A stretch of DNA of 33,574 bases, taken from the NCBI GenBank assembly GCA_947491985.1, contig CANLLR010000029.1, forward strand, positions 1 to 33,574, given 5' to 3'. Numbering within the stretch: the stretch's first letter is position 1; each line of letters begins with the position of its first letter. Both the position numbers and the translations under genes were made by a program. The notes beneath the pieces are model-generated. The model was not told the origin of the DNA. It did no database searches and saw nothing but the letters and a program-made list of their open reading frames with translations. Shown here in pieces: positions 10,150-17,050 of this stretch. This DNA comes from Flavobacteriaceae bacterium. Lineage in GTDB: Bacteria; Bacteroidota; Bacteroidia; Flavobacteriales; Flavobacteriaceae.

Positions 10150-10341
10150 GGTATGAAATTGAATGGCTAAATTAAGTAAAATTCAATTTACTTTTTGTAG
10201 CTCACAAATTTTTCACTTTTTTTTTGTGTTCGCTGAATCTCGTTTCTCGATTTCTTGATGCAAAAAGTAACAAAAAAATGCTTCGCCAATTCGCTTTACT
10301 CGGGTCAAGGCACTGCTTATTCGTCGGTCAAATTAATTCTC

Positions 10342-10398
10342 GAATCCGAAATGAAAAAAACTCGCTACGCTCAAACAGCTTTTCATTTTTACGGATTC
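10342..10398. repeat. Large interrupted hairpin in the nadC-rlmH gap
   Basis: Two blocks pair: GAATCCG (10342-10348) with CGGATTC (10392-10398), and ATGAAAA (10351-10357) with TTTTCAT (10380-10386). The loop carries CTCGCTACGCTC. There is no coding explanation for the symmetry. It could be the remnant of a palindromic repeat unit. Confidence 0.5.
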
Positions 10399-10479
10399 TT
10401 CGAATATTTGACACTCGACTGCAGTTGCAAAGACCAAAGTTAGAACAAGAAATACTTTCAAAATTAAAAAAAAGTCAAC

Positions 10480-10487
10480 TACATTTG
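10480..10487 (+). promoter_or_regulatory. -7 element of rlmH
   Basis: TACATTTG fits the Bacteroidota -7 consensus; the upstream element (TTTC at 10456) is weak. It implies a leader of about 13 nt before the ATG at 10506 and argues against the longer upstream start. Confidence 0.55.
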
Positions 10488-10505
10488 TTTTTTATCTCAA
10501 TATTT

Positions 10506-10979
10506 ATGAATATTAAATTACTTGCCATTGGCAAAACCGACAATAAGGAATTGCAAGCGATTGTCGATGAGTATACCAAGCGATTGTCGTTTTACATTAA
10601 GTTTGATTTGGAGGTAATTCCCGATATAAAAAACGTAAAAAACCTTTCAGAAAGTCAGCAAAAAGAAAAAGAAGGAGAATTGATTTTGGCCAAACTTTCG
10701 GCTACCGATCACTTGATTTTGTTGGATGAAAATGGTAGTTCTTTTTCGAGTGTCGGATTTTCAGACTATTTGCAAAAGAAAATGAACACTGGAATCAAAA
10801 CTCTTGTTTTAGTGATTGGTGGACCGTATGGTTTTAGTGATGAAATGTATAAAAAAGCACAGGGAAAAATAGCGTTATCACAAATGACGTTTTCGCATCA
10901 AATGGTGCGTTTGTTTGCAATTGAACAGTTGTATCGTAGTTTTACGATTTTGAAAAACGAGCCGTATCATCATCAGTAG
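10506..10979 (+). CDS. rlmH: 23S rRNA (pseudouridine-1915-N3)-methyltransferase RlmH
   Basis: SPOUT-fold methyltransferase acting on helix 69 of 23S rRNA in assembled ribosomes. The 157-aa protein starts MNIKLLAIGKTDNKELQAIV and has the knotted SAM-binding region with LVIGGPYGF (G105-F110) and the C-terminal signature QMTFSHQMVRLFAIEQLYRSF ending in NEPYHHQ. The frame is open to 10224, but the upstream 94 codons run through repeat-like DNA and are not part of the family. It converges with folP; its stop codon overlaps the first unit of a 7-nt word array. Confidence 0.97.
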   Translation: MNIKLLAIGKTDNKELQAIVDEYTKRLSFYIKFDLEVIPDIKNVKNLSESQQKEKEGELILAKLSATDHLILLDENGSSFSSVGFSDYLQKKMNTGIKTLVLVIGGPYGFSDEMYKKAQGKIALSQMTFSHQMVRLFAIEQLYRSFTILKNEPYHHQ

Positions 10980-11086
10980 CTATAAGCCTTAAGCAATAAG
11001 CTTATTGAATTGCTAAATTCGTTCATTTCTTTAATCAAACGTAAACCATTTTTCGCAGAACATAGCCTAAAGCCTATAGCTTAAAG
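10978..11086. repeat. 7-nt word array with partner array (rlmH/folP gap)
   Basis: Four heptamers, AGCTATA, AGCCTTA, AGCAATA and AGCTTAT, run from 10978 to 11005, beginning inside the rlmH stop codon. At 11064-11084 three more, AGCCTAA, AGCCTAT and AGCTTAA, run into the last codons of folP. Read inverted, the right array gives AGCTATAGGCTTTAGGC, matching AGCTATAAGCCTTAAGC at 3 differences in 17. CAATAAGCTTATTG (10994-11007) is a perfect palindrome. The array is placed between convergent stops, where a bidirectional terminator would be expected. Confidence 0.72.
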
Positions 11087-11897
11087 TTTGATATAGTTTC
11101 ACACATTCTACCGCTTCTTTCACATCGTGAACACGCAAAATGTTGGCGCCTTTCATTAAGGCAATAGTGTTTAAAGAAGTGGTTCCGTTTAATGCCATTT
11201 CTGACGTTGTCGCTAAGGTTTTGTGAATCATCGATTTTCTAGAAACTCCTATTAACAAAGGTAATTCTAGCATTTGAAATAATTCTAATTTACCCAAAAC
11301 TTCAAAATTTTGGGCTAGTGTTTTGGCGAATCCGAATCCGGGATCGATAATCAAATCATTAATTCCGTGATATCTCGCTTGTGCTACTTTTTCAGAAAAA
11401 TAAAAAAGTATTTCTTTGACAACATTGTCATATTGTGTCAACGATTGCATGGTTTGTGGCGTTCCTTTCATGTGCATCATAATATAAGGCACTTGAAGTT
11501 GCGCAACGGTTGGCATCATGTTTACATCCAAACTTCCCGCAGAAATATCGTTGATAATTGCGGCTCCATTTTGAATACTTTGTTTGGCGACTTCACTTCG
11601 AAACGTATCTATTGAAACAATGGCGGATGGAAATTCATTTAGAATAGTTTGAATTACGGGAATCACACGTTGTAATTCTTCTTTTTCAGAAACTTCTTCA
11701 GCATTAGGTTTACTCGAATAACCGCCAACATCGATAAAAGAAGCGCCGTCAATCAGCATTTTTTCCACCTGATAGAGCCTTTTTTTATCCTCTGTAAATT
11801 TCCCTCCATCATAAAAAGAATTGGGCGTTACATTGAGTATTCCCATTACTTTTGGCGTGGTCAAATCGACAAGATGTCCGTTACAATTAATTGTCAT
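11067..11897 (-). CDS. folP: Dihydropteroate synthase
   Basis: Joins dihydropterin pyrophosphate to p-aminobenzoate in folate synthesis; target of sulfonamides. The 276-aa protein shows VMGILNVTPNSFYDGGKF (pterin loop 1), IDVGGYSSKPNAEEVSEKEEL (loop 2), VSIDTFRSEVAKQSI, IINDISAG, MHMKGTPQTMQ, IDPGFGFAKT and a C-terminal RVHDVKEAVE. Length is normal. The final residues SYRL are encoded by an AGCnnTA word array. A PabA/TrpG-type amidotransferase that could help make its substrate lies at 23713. Confidence 0.97.
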   Translation of the reverse strand: MTINCNGHLVDLTTPKVMGILNVTPNSFYDGGKFTEDKKRLYQVEKMLIDGASFIDVGGYSSKPNAEEVSEKEELQRVIPVIQTILNEFPSAIVSIDTFRSEVAKQSIQNGAAIINDISAGSLDVNMMPTVAQLQVPYIMMHMKGTPQTMQSLTQYDNVVKEILFYFSEKVAQARYHGINDLIIDPGFGFAKTLAQNFEVLGKLELFQMLELPLLIGVSRKSMIHKTLATTSEMALNGTTSLNTIALMKGANILRVHDVKEAVECVKLYQTLSYRL

Positions 11898-11920
11898 TTT
11901 TTAAATTAAGGTTATTTTAA

Positions 11921-12050
11921 ACCACATAGAAACATAGTTTATTGTCTATCTCTTTTAGTCGTTTCACTCAGTATAATTTTGCTATTGCAAATCGAAGATT
12001 TTCTATATTACCCCTTTTATTTACACATAAAAACTATGATTCTATGTGGT
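11921..12050. repeat. 130-bp element with 20-bp terminal inverted repeats
   Basis: The left end 11921-11940 (beginning ACCACATAGA) and right end 12031-12050 (ending TCTATGTGGT) are inverted copies with a single mismatch over 20 bases. The 90-nt interior is AT-rich and has no open frame of note. It lies in the gap between divergent folP and the DUF1599 gene. The layout is that of a small non-autonomous element or a palindromic repeat. Target duplication is not clear (AA or TAA at best). Confidence 0.75.
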
Positions 12051-12097
12051 AAATAAAAAATCATTAATCTTCATTCTCCAATCCAATAAATATTCTT

Positions 12098-12105
12098 TAC
12101 TTTTG
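12098..12105 (+). promoter_or_regulatory. -7 element of the DUF1599 gene
   Basis: TACTTTTG fits the -7 consensus; no good -33 partner is visible. The predicted leader is about 22 nt. Confidence 0.55.
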
Positions 12106-12131
12106 AAATCTCATACACAAAGATACCATTA

Positions 12132-12674
12132 ATGAAGAATACTTCACAAGAATACGATAAAGTAATTGGCATTTGCCGTGATTTATTTACCAAAAAAATG
12201 AGCGATTACGGAAGTGCTTGGCGCATTTTACGATTGCCCTCATTGACCGATCAAATCTTTATCAAAGCCCAACGCATTCGAAGTTTGCAACAAAACGACG
12301 TTCGAAAAGTAGATGAAGACGAAACAGGTGAGTTTATCGGAATTATCAATTATTGCATTATGGCGTTGATTCAATTGGAATTGGGTGTCGTAGAACAACC
12401 CGATTTAAATGTTGCCAAAGCAACGCAATTGTATGATGAAAAAATTGCACTAACCAAATCGTTAATGGAAGACAAAAACCACGATTATGGTGAAGCTTGG
12501 CGTGAAATGCGTGTGAGTTCGTTAACCGATTTGATTCTCCAAAAACTCCTTCGCGTAAAGCAAATTGAAGATAATAAAGGAAAAACATTAGTCTCGGAAG
12601 GCATCGATGCGAATTATCAAGACATGATTAATTATTCGGTTTTTGCTCTGATCTTAATGGATTTTGGTCAATAA
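12132..12674 (+). CDS. DUF1599 domain protein with internal duplication
   Basis: A 180-aa soluble protein. Two related halves are visible: about 13-75 (CRDLFTKKMSDYGSAWRILR, then SLTDQIFIKAQRIRSLQ) and about 107-175 (LTKSLMEDKNHDYGEAWREMR, then SLTDLILQKLLRVKQIED). Both share the pattern K-x(3)-DYGxAWRxxRxxSLTDxIxxKxxR and end in an INYCIMALIQL/INYSVFALILM segment. This is the DUF1599 type; biochemical function is unknown. It has its own -7 element and lies 58 nt upstream of a gene for a redox membrane protein. Confidence 0.88.
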   Translation: MKNTSQEYDKVIGICRDLFTKKMSDYGSAWRILRLPSLTDQIFIKAQRIRSLQQNDVRKVDEDETGEFIGIINYCIMALIQLELGVVEQPDLNVAKATQLYDEKIALTKSLMEDKNHDYGEAWREMRVSSLTDLILQKLLRVKQIEDNKGKTLVSEGIDANYQDMINYSVFALILMDFGQ

Positions 12675-12708
12675 CAACTCATTAACAATTTAAAACCAAA
12701 AGCCTTTT

Positions 12709-12716
12709 TACATTTG
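12709..12716 (+). promoter_or_regulatory. -7 element before the MauE-like gene
   Basis: TACATTTG, 17 nt before the ATG at 12733, fits the -7 consensus; no convincing -33 is present. It suggests that the MauE-like gene can be transcribed apart from the DUF1599 gene. Confidence 0.5.
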
Positions 12717-12732
12717 TAAAAAACACTACTTT

Positions 12733-13821
12733 ATGACAACTACTACTAAAAATTATATCGCTTGGAGCATCCGAATATTGGTTGCATTCTTATTTATTGT
12801 TTCTGCCATTGCCAAAATGTATCCTTCGCCTTATTTCGCGATTTCTACTTTCGAAGTGAAACAATTGTACACCTTGGGTTTTTCGGAAACTATTGCTCCC
12901 TACTTTTCCCGAACCCTTATCGGAATTGAGTTAGCAATGGGATTTTTATTACTTCAGAAGCATTTTTTAAAGCGGTTTATCATTCCGATGACGGTTTTAC
13001 TTTTGGCTGTTTTTGTCGGACATTTAACGTATGTGACTTTTTTAAGTGGCGGAAATTCGGGCAATTGTGGCTGTTTTGGCGAATTGATTCCGATGACGCC
13101 TATTGAAGCCATAATTAAAAATATCATAGCGATTGCGCTTTTAGTCTATCTGTACTATTTACTTCCGAAAGAATCAGTTAAACATAATTTTTGGATTTTG
13201 ACTACCGTGCTTTTTGCGATAGTTTTAGCGATTTACATGATGGCTCCTATACAACCTATAGCGTCGAATTTTACAGTTACGCCAATGGAAGATTTAGTTA
13301 AAGACACGTTAACAGTATTATCTTCTCCTGTAGACAGTGTAACGTCTGAAACGCCAATTGCAGAAATTAAAAAAGATTCGGTTAAAAAAGTTGTTGAAAA
13401 TACCAACGAACCAAAAAAAATAAAGTCGGGCAATGCTAAATATTTTTCTGGGATTGACAATGGTAAAAAATTACTCGCCTATTTTGTTCCGGGTTGCGAT
13501 CATTGTAGAGATGCTGCCAAAGAATTGACCGAAATGCGAAAAAAAGACGCGAGTTTACCATCACTTTCTATCATTTTTATGAATGAAGAAGCCGATTTGA
13601 TTCCGGCCTTTTTCAAAGAATCAGGTGCCACATATCCCTACACCATTATCGAAGTGATTCCGTTTTGGAATGTCTTAGGTAGCGGAAAAGATACGCCAGG
13701 TGTGAAATACTTGTGGAATGGAAATGAAATTAAATACTATTGGGGAATTACCGATGATAAATTCGTTGGAAGTGATTTAACTACCTACCTCAAAAAATCC
13801 TATGCAGAGTTGAAGAAATAA
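12733..13821 (+). CDS. MauE/DoxX-like membrane protein fused to a thioredoxin-like domain (BT_3928-type)
   Basis: A 362-aa inner membrane protein. Residues 1-170 hold about five membrane spans of the MauE/DoxX kind with the cysteine motif NCGCFG (C112, C114). A linker (about 175-235) rich in Ser, Thr, Val and Lys leads to a C-terminal thioredoxin-like domain with FVPGCDHC (C255, C258). The layout suggests electrons or disulfides passed between membrane cysteines and the CxxC of the soluble domain, like VKOR- or DsbD-type systems; this is inference. It is followed by a gene for a second thioredoxin-fold lipoprotein. I recall this architecture as BT_3928 family, unchecked. Confidence 0.85.
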   Translation: MTTTTKNYIAWSIRILVAFLFIVSAIAKMYPSPYFAISTFEVKQLYTLGFSETIAPYFSRTLIGIELAMGFLLLQKHFLKRFIIPMTVLLLAVFVGHLTYVTFLSGGNSGNCGCFGELIPMTPIEAIIKNIIAIALLVYLYYLLPKESVKHNFWILTTVLFAIVLAIYMMAPIQPIASNFTVTPMEDLVKDTLTVLSSPVDSVTSETPIAEIKKDSVKKVVENTNEPKKIKSGNAKYFSGIDNGKKLLAYFVPGCDHCRDAAKELTEMRKKDASLPSLSIIFMNEEADLIPAFFKESGATYPYTIIEVIPFWNVLGSGKDTPGVKYLWNGNEIKYYWGITDDKFVGSDLTTYLKKSYAELKK

Positions 13822-13865
13822 TCCTAATTTCAATATAAAAATCTAACTTTAGCAATCCGAATGTT

Positions 13866-13873
13866 TAACTTTG
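13866..13873 (+). promoter_or_regulatory. -7 element before the thioredoxin-fold lipoprotein gene
   Basis: TAACTTTG lies inside the open frame but upstream of the preferred ATG at 13891. A promoter here excludes the first ATG (13861) for its transcript. There is no clear -33 element. Confidence 0.45.
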
Positions 13874-13890
13874 TTGTAAAAGATAAAAAA

Positions 13891-14391
13891 ATGAAAAATA
13901 TAGTAATGGCTTTAGCAATAGTATTATCAACTGTTTCTTGCGCACAAGAAAAAAAGAATAAATTTTCGAAAGAAAGTTTGGCATACGAATTAACGACAAC
14001 TGATCAAGGGAAAGCCACTTTTCAAAGTATCCTAAAAAAACACAAAGGTAAAAAAGTAGTGATTGAAATTTGGGCAGGATGGTGCAGCGATTGTATAAAA
14101 GCCATGCCAAAAGTAAAAGAATTACAAGCCGCCAATCCGGATGTAGATTATGTATTTATCTCAATGGATAAAACGTTTGATAAATGGAAAGAAGCCGTTG
14201 CAAAACATGAATTAAAAGGTGATTTGTATTGGGTTGATGATGCTAAAATGATGAAAGGCGCTTTTGGTCAGTCGATTGATTTGGATTGGATTCCACGCTA
14301 CATCGTATTAGACGAAAAAGGAAATATTGTGATTTACAGAGCTATTGAAACCGAATTCGACAAAATTACTACTGCTTTAAATACCAAATAA
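13891..14391 (+). CDS. Thioredoxin-fold (TlpA/ResA-like) lipoprotein
   Basis: A 166-aa envelope protein. Residues 1-17 form a lipoprotein signal (MKNIVMALAIVLSTVSC, with C17 as lipidation site). The thioredoxin fold follows with the active site WAGWCSDC (C65, C68), FISMDKTFDKWKEAV, the cis-proline segment WIPRYIVLDEKG, and a short C-terminal helix. An upstream ATG at 13861 would add ten residues that spoil the signal peptide, so the ATG at 13891 is preferred. It lies downstream of the MauE-thioredoxin fusion, a likely redox partner, and 2 nt upstream of tpiA. Confidence 0.9.
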   Translation: MKNIVMALAIVLSTVSCAQEKKNKFSKESLAYELTTTDQGKATFQSILKKHKGKKVVIEIWAGWCSDCIKAMPKVKELQAANPDVDYVFISMDKTFDKWKEAVAKHELKGDLYWVDDAKMMKGAFGQSIDLDWIPRYIVLDEKGNIVIYRAIETEFDKITTALNTK

Positions 14392-14393
14392 CA

Positions 14394-15149
14394 ATGAGAA
14401 GAAAAATTGTTGCCGGCAATTGGAAAATGAACAAAAATGCCGAAGAAACTGAAGATTTATTGAACGAACTTATCGAAAAATTACCCGATGATAGTGAAGC
14501 GCAAATTATTGTAGCACCCACGTTTGTCAATTTGGCTTCGGCAGCTGATCATGTAGAGTTTACCAACATTACCATTGCGGCACAAAACATGCATCAAGCA
14601 GAAAGTGGCGCGTATACTGGCGAAATTTCGGCAAGCATGTTGAAAAGCATTGGAGTAGAAACGGTGATTATCGGACACTCAGAGCGTCGCGCTTATTTTC
14701 ATGAAACTGATTCGATTTTAGCATACAAAGTAGATACGGCATTAATCAACAATATGACTGTTATCTTTTGTTTTGGAGAAGAATTAAAAGATCGACAAAA
14801 CAAACAACACTTTAATGTCGTAGAAAACCAATTGCGTGACGGTTTATTTCATATCAAAAACGAATCGTGGGAACATATTATTTTAGCGTACGAACCCGTT
14901 TGGGCTATTGGAACTGGTGAAACCGCCTCTCCCGAACAAGCACAAGAAATGCATCAGTTTATTCGAGAAACAGTTCGGAATACTTTCGGCGACAACACTG
15001 CCGATGATGTTTCGATTTTGTACGGTGGAAGCGTAAAACCAGATAATGCGAAAGAAATCTTTTCTAAACCTGACGTTGATGGCGGATTAATTGGCGGTGC
15101 AGCATTACAAGCAGACGATTTTGTTGCTATCGTAAATGGCATTGGTTAA
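14394..15149 (+). CDS. tpiA: Triosephosphate isomerase
   Basis: Interconverts dihydroxyacetone phosphate and glyceraldehyde 3-phosphate in glycolysis. The 251-aa TIM barrel has N9 and K11 (AGNWKMNK), catalytic H95 (IIGHSERR), catalytic E167 in AYEPVWAIGTG with loop 6, and the phosphate-binding segments LYGGSVKPDNA and DGGLIGGAAL. It begins 2 nt after the lipoprotein gene and has no promoter of its own, so it is cotranscribed with the redox genes. It is followed by a terminator. Confidence 0.98.
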   Translation: MRRKIVAGNWKMNKNAEETEDLLNELIEKLPDDSEAQIIVAPTFVNLASAADHVEFTNITIAAQNMHQAESGAYTGEISASMLKSIGVETVIIGHSERRAYFHETDSILAYKVDTALINNMTVIFCFGEELKDRQNKQHFNVVENQLRDGLFHIKNESWEHIILAYEPVWAIGTGETASPEQAQEMHQFIRETVRNTFGDNTADDVSILYGGSVKPDNAKEIFSKPDVDGGLIGGAALQADDFVAIVNGIG

Positions 15150-15173
15150 TAACAATCTTAATTATATGAAATC

Positions 15174-15204
15174 CCTAATTGTAAAAGCAGTTAGGTTTTT
15201 TTTT
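15174..15204 (+). terminator. Terminator after tpiA
   Basis: CCTAATTG (15174-15181) pairs with CAGTTAGG (15188-15195), with one G-U, across a 6-nt loop, followed by nine T. The T run overlaps the stop codon of the convergent minus-strand gene that ends at 15203. Confidence 0.8.
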
Positions 15205-15499
15205 ATAAACCGTATTCTCTTTCCACCAAAGCAATACGAACGGTGTAGTATTCATACCATTTTTCACGACCTTTCCTTTGTGCGTCAAGATGATCTAAAT
15301 TTTGCTTCCAATTTTTTATAGCTTCTAAATCTTTCCAATACGAAACAGTAATACCTATTTCATTGCGTGCCGATTCGACACCTAAAAATCCAGGTTGTTG
15401 TTGTGCCAAAGCAACCATATTATATGCCATTTCGGCGTAACCCTCTTCAAGATTGGTTCGTTTTGAAGTGAAAATTACGGCATAATAAGGCGTTTTCAT
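15203..15499 (-). CDS. Antibiotic biosynthesis monooxygenase (ABM) domain protein
   Basis: A 98-aa dimeric alpha-beta barrel protein starting MKTPYYAVIFTSKRTNLEEGY. The ABM pattern is clear: YAVIFTSKR, MVALAQQQPGFLGVESARNEIGITVSYWKDLEAIKNWKQNLDH, then WYEYYTVRIALVEREYG. Members degrade haem or oxidise small molecules, or have no known activity; this one cannot be assigned. The frame is open a further 45 nt upstream, but that lies within the permease gene. The ATG sits one base after the permease stop, so the two are coupled. Confidence 0.85.
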   Translation of the reverse strand: MKTPYYAVIFTSKRTNLEEGYAEMAYNMVALAQQQPGFLGVESARNEIGITVSYWKDLEAIKNWKQNLDHLDAQRKGREKWYEYYTVRIALVEREYGL

Positions 15500-15500
15500 A

Positions 15501-16952
15501 CTATTCCGCTTTTTTATTGAGAAACAAATAATACACTGGAACACCTAAGGCCACAATAAACAAACCGAGTCCTGTACTCTTTGTATCGTAAATCAGTAAT
15601 GTGATGCAAATTAAGGTCGTTACCACAATATATAAAATCGGAACTAAAGGAAATCCAAATGCTTTATACGGTCTTTCAGTGTAGGGTTCTTTTTTTCGCA
15701 AGATGAAAATTCCGTAAATGGTTAAAATGTAAAATAGTAACGAAGCAAAAGTAGCATAGGTTAATAAATCACCATATCTACCCGAAATACATAGCACACA
15801 AGCCCAAAAACATTGAAACCAAAGCGCTTTTTCTGGCACATCATTATCGTTCAAATCGCCCGCTTTTTTAAAGAACAACTTGTCTTTTGCCATGGCATAG
15901 AACAATCGTCCACCTGATAAAATTAATCCGCTGTTGCATCCAAAGGTCGACACCATTATCAAAGCTGCCATTACAAAAACACCAATATTACCCATGATGA
16001 CATTAGCAGCAGCAGCTCCTACTCTATCGTCGGGTGGAAACATAATGCCGTTTTCCAAAACAGTTCCAGCGCCCGGAGTTCCTTGCATCGGCAACAAAGC
16101 CAAATACGCTACATTGGCCAAAATATAAATGATGGTTACGATTAGCGTCCCTAAAAATAAACTACGCGGAATGTTCTTCTTGGGATCTTTAATTTCACCT
16201 GCTATAAAGGTCACATTGTTCCATGCATCGCTAGAAAAAAGGGAGTTGATAATGGTGGCTCCCATGGCGCCGAGCAAAGCAATCCCGGCTATTTTGGTCA
16301 CTGTAATCGTTCCATCCGTATTCAAAACCGTTTTAGAAGCGTCCCACATATTGGCAAAATTATTAGATAATACATCGGTTTTCAATCCAACATACAATCC
16401 CAAAATAATGATAGCAAACAAAGCAATCAATTTGGCAGACGTAAAAAACAATTGTATTGTTTTGCCAGTTTTTACGCCTTTGGTGTTGATGTAAGTGAGC
16501 AATAAAATACTCACCATGGCAACGATTTGTTTGTTGGTGAAGCTATAATCATCGCCTACTGTAAAAAGAGTTGTATCTAAAACCGGAAAAAAAACTGCCG
16601 TATATTTTGCAAAAGCCACAGCAACAGCTGCGATAACTCCAGTTTGAATTACAGTAAAAACCGTCCATCCATATAAAAAAGAAATTAGTTTGCCGTAAGC
16701 ACGTTGAATGTATACAAACTGTCCGCCTGCATTGGGCATCATTCCTGCTAATTCACCATAACTTAAAGCGGCTGCCATGGTTAATAATCCGGTGATAATC
16801 CAAATTATTATCAGCCAAGCGGCCGAACCTACGTCGCGCGCCATCGCTGCAGTTACAATAAAAATACCGGACCCAATCATGGAACCGGCTACAAGACTTG
16901 TGGCATCGATAAGCCCAAGAGAGCGTTTTAATTCGTGTTTTGGTTGTGACAT
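15501..16952 (-). CDS. APC-superfamily amino acid permease
   Basis: A 483-aa inner membrane transporter with about 12 hydrophobic spans. TM1 has the conserved unwound region GSMIGSGIFIV (about 22-32), TM2 has SYGELAGMMPNAGGQFVYIQRAYG, and the TM6 region includes AWNNVTFIAGEIKDPKKNIPRSL. This is the LAT-like/serine-threonine exchanger type of the APC superfamily. The substrate is an amino acid, but which one cannot be read. A -7 element lies upstream, and the ABM-domain gene follows with a 1-nt gap. Confidence 0.92.
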   Translation of the reverse strand: MSQPKHELKRSLGLIDATSLVAGSMIGSGIFIVTAAMARDVGSAAWLIIIWIITGLLTMAAALSYGELAGMMPNAGGQFVYIQRAYGKLISFLYGWTVFTVIQTGVIAAVAVAFAKYTAVFFPVLDTTLFTVGDDYSFTNKQIVAMVSILLLTYINTKGVKTGKTIQLFFTSAKLIALFAIIILGLYVGLKTDVLSNNFANMWDASKTVLNTDGTITVTKIAGIALLGAMGATIINSLFSSDAWNNVTFIAGEIKDPKKNIPRSLFLGTLIVTIIYILANVAYLALLPMQGTPGAGTVLENGIMFPPDDRVGAAAANVIMGNIGVFVMAALIMVSTFGCNSGLILSGGRLFYAMAKDKLFFKKAGDLNDNDVPEKALWFQCFWACVLCISGRYGDLLTYATFASLLFYILTIYGIFILRKKEPYTERPYKAFGFPLVPILYIVVTTLICITLLIYDTKSTGLGLFIVALGVPVYYLFLNKKAE

Positions 16953-16972
16953 ATTTTTGGTTGGTTAGTAGT

Positions 16973-16980
16973 CAAATATA
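16973..16980 (-). promoter_or_regulatory. -7 element of the permease gene
   Basis: On the minus strand TATATTTG, 20 nt before the start codon, fits the -7 consensus. The -33 region is weak. Confidence 0.5.
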
Positions 16981-17050
16981 ATGTTTTTCAAATAATGTAA
17001 AAGTTTTATTATCAGAGTCAGGTATTTTTGCTTTTCTGCATGAGAAGTTG

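Larger units (their letters stand above)
10150..10505. other. 356-nt structured gap between nadC and rlmH
   Basis: No supported gene. A plus-strand frame is open from 10224 into rlmH, but it reads through structured repeat-like DNA and the family N-terminus begins at 10506. The gap holds CTTCGCC and CTCGCTACGCTC blocks that are GC-rich for this genome. It also holds a large hairpin: GAATCCG and ATGAAAA (10342-10357) pair with TTTTCAT and CGGATTC (10380-10398). The segment GATGCAAAAAGTAACAAAAA near 10257 resembles repeats I recall between genes in other Bacteroidota, unverified. The end holds the -7 element of rlmH. Confidence 0.5.

Noticed and set aside
10224..10505. N-terminal extension of RlmH by 94 residues
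   Set aside because: RlmH begins at MNIKLLAIGK in the family, a -7 element lies between, and the extension is translated hairpin DNA.
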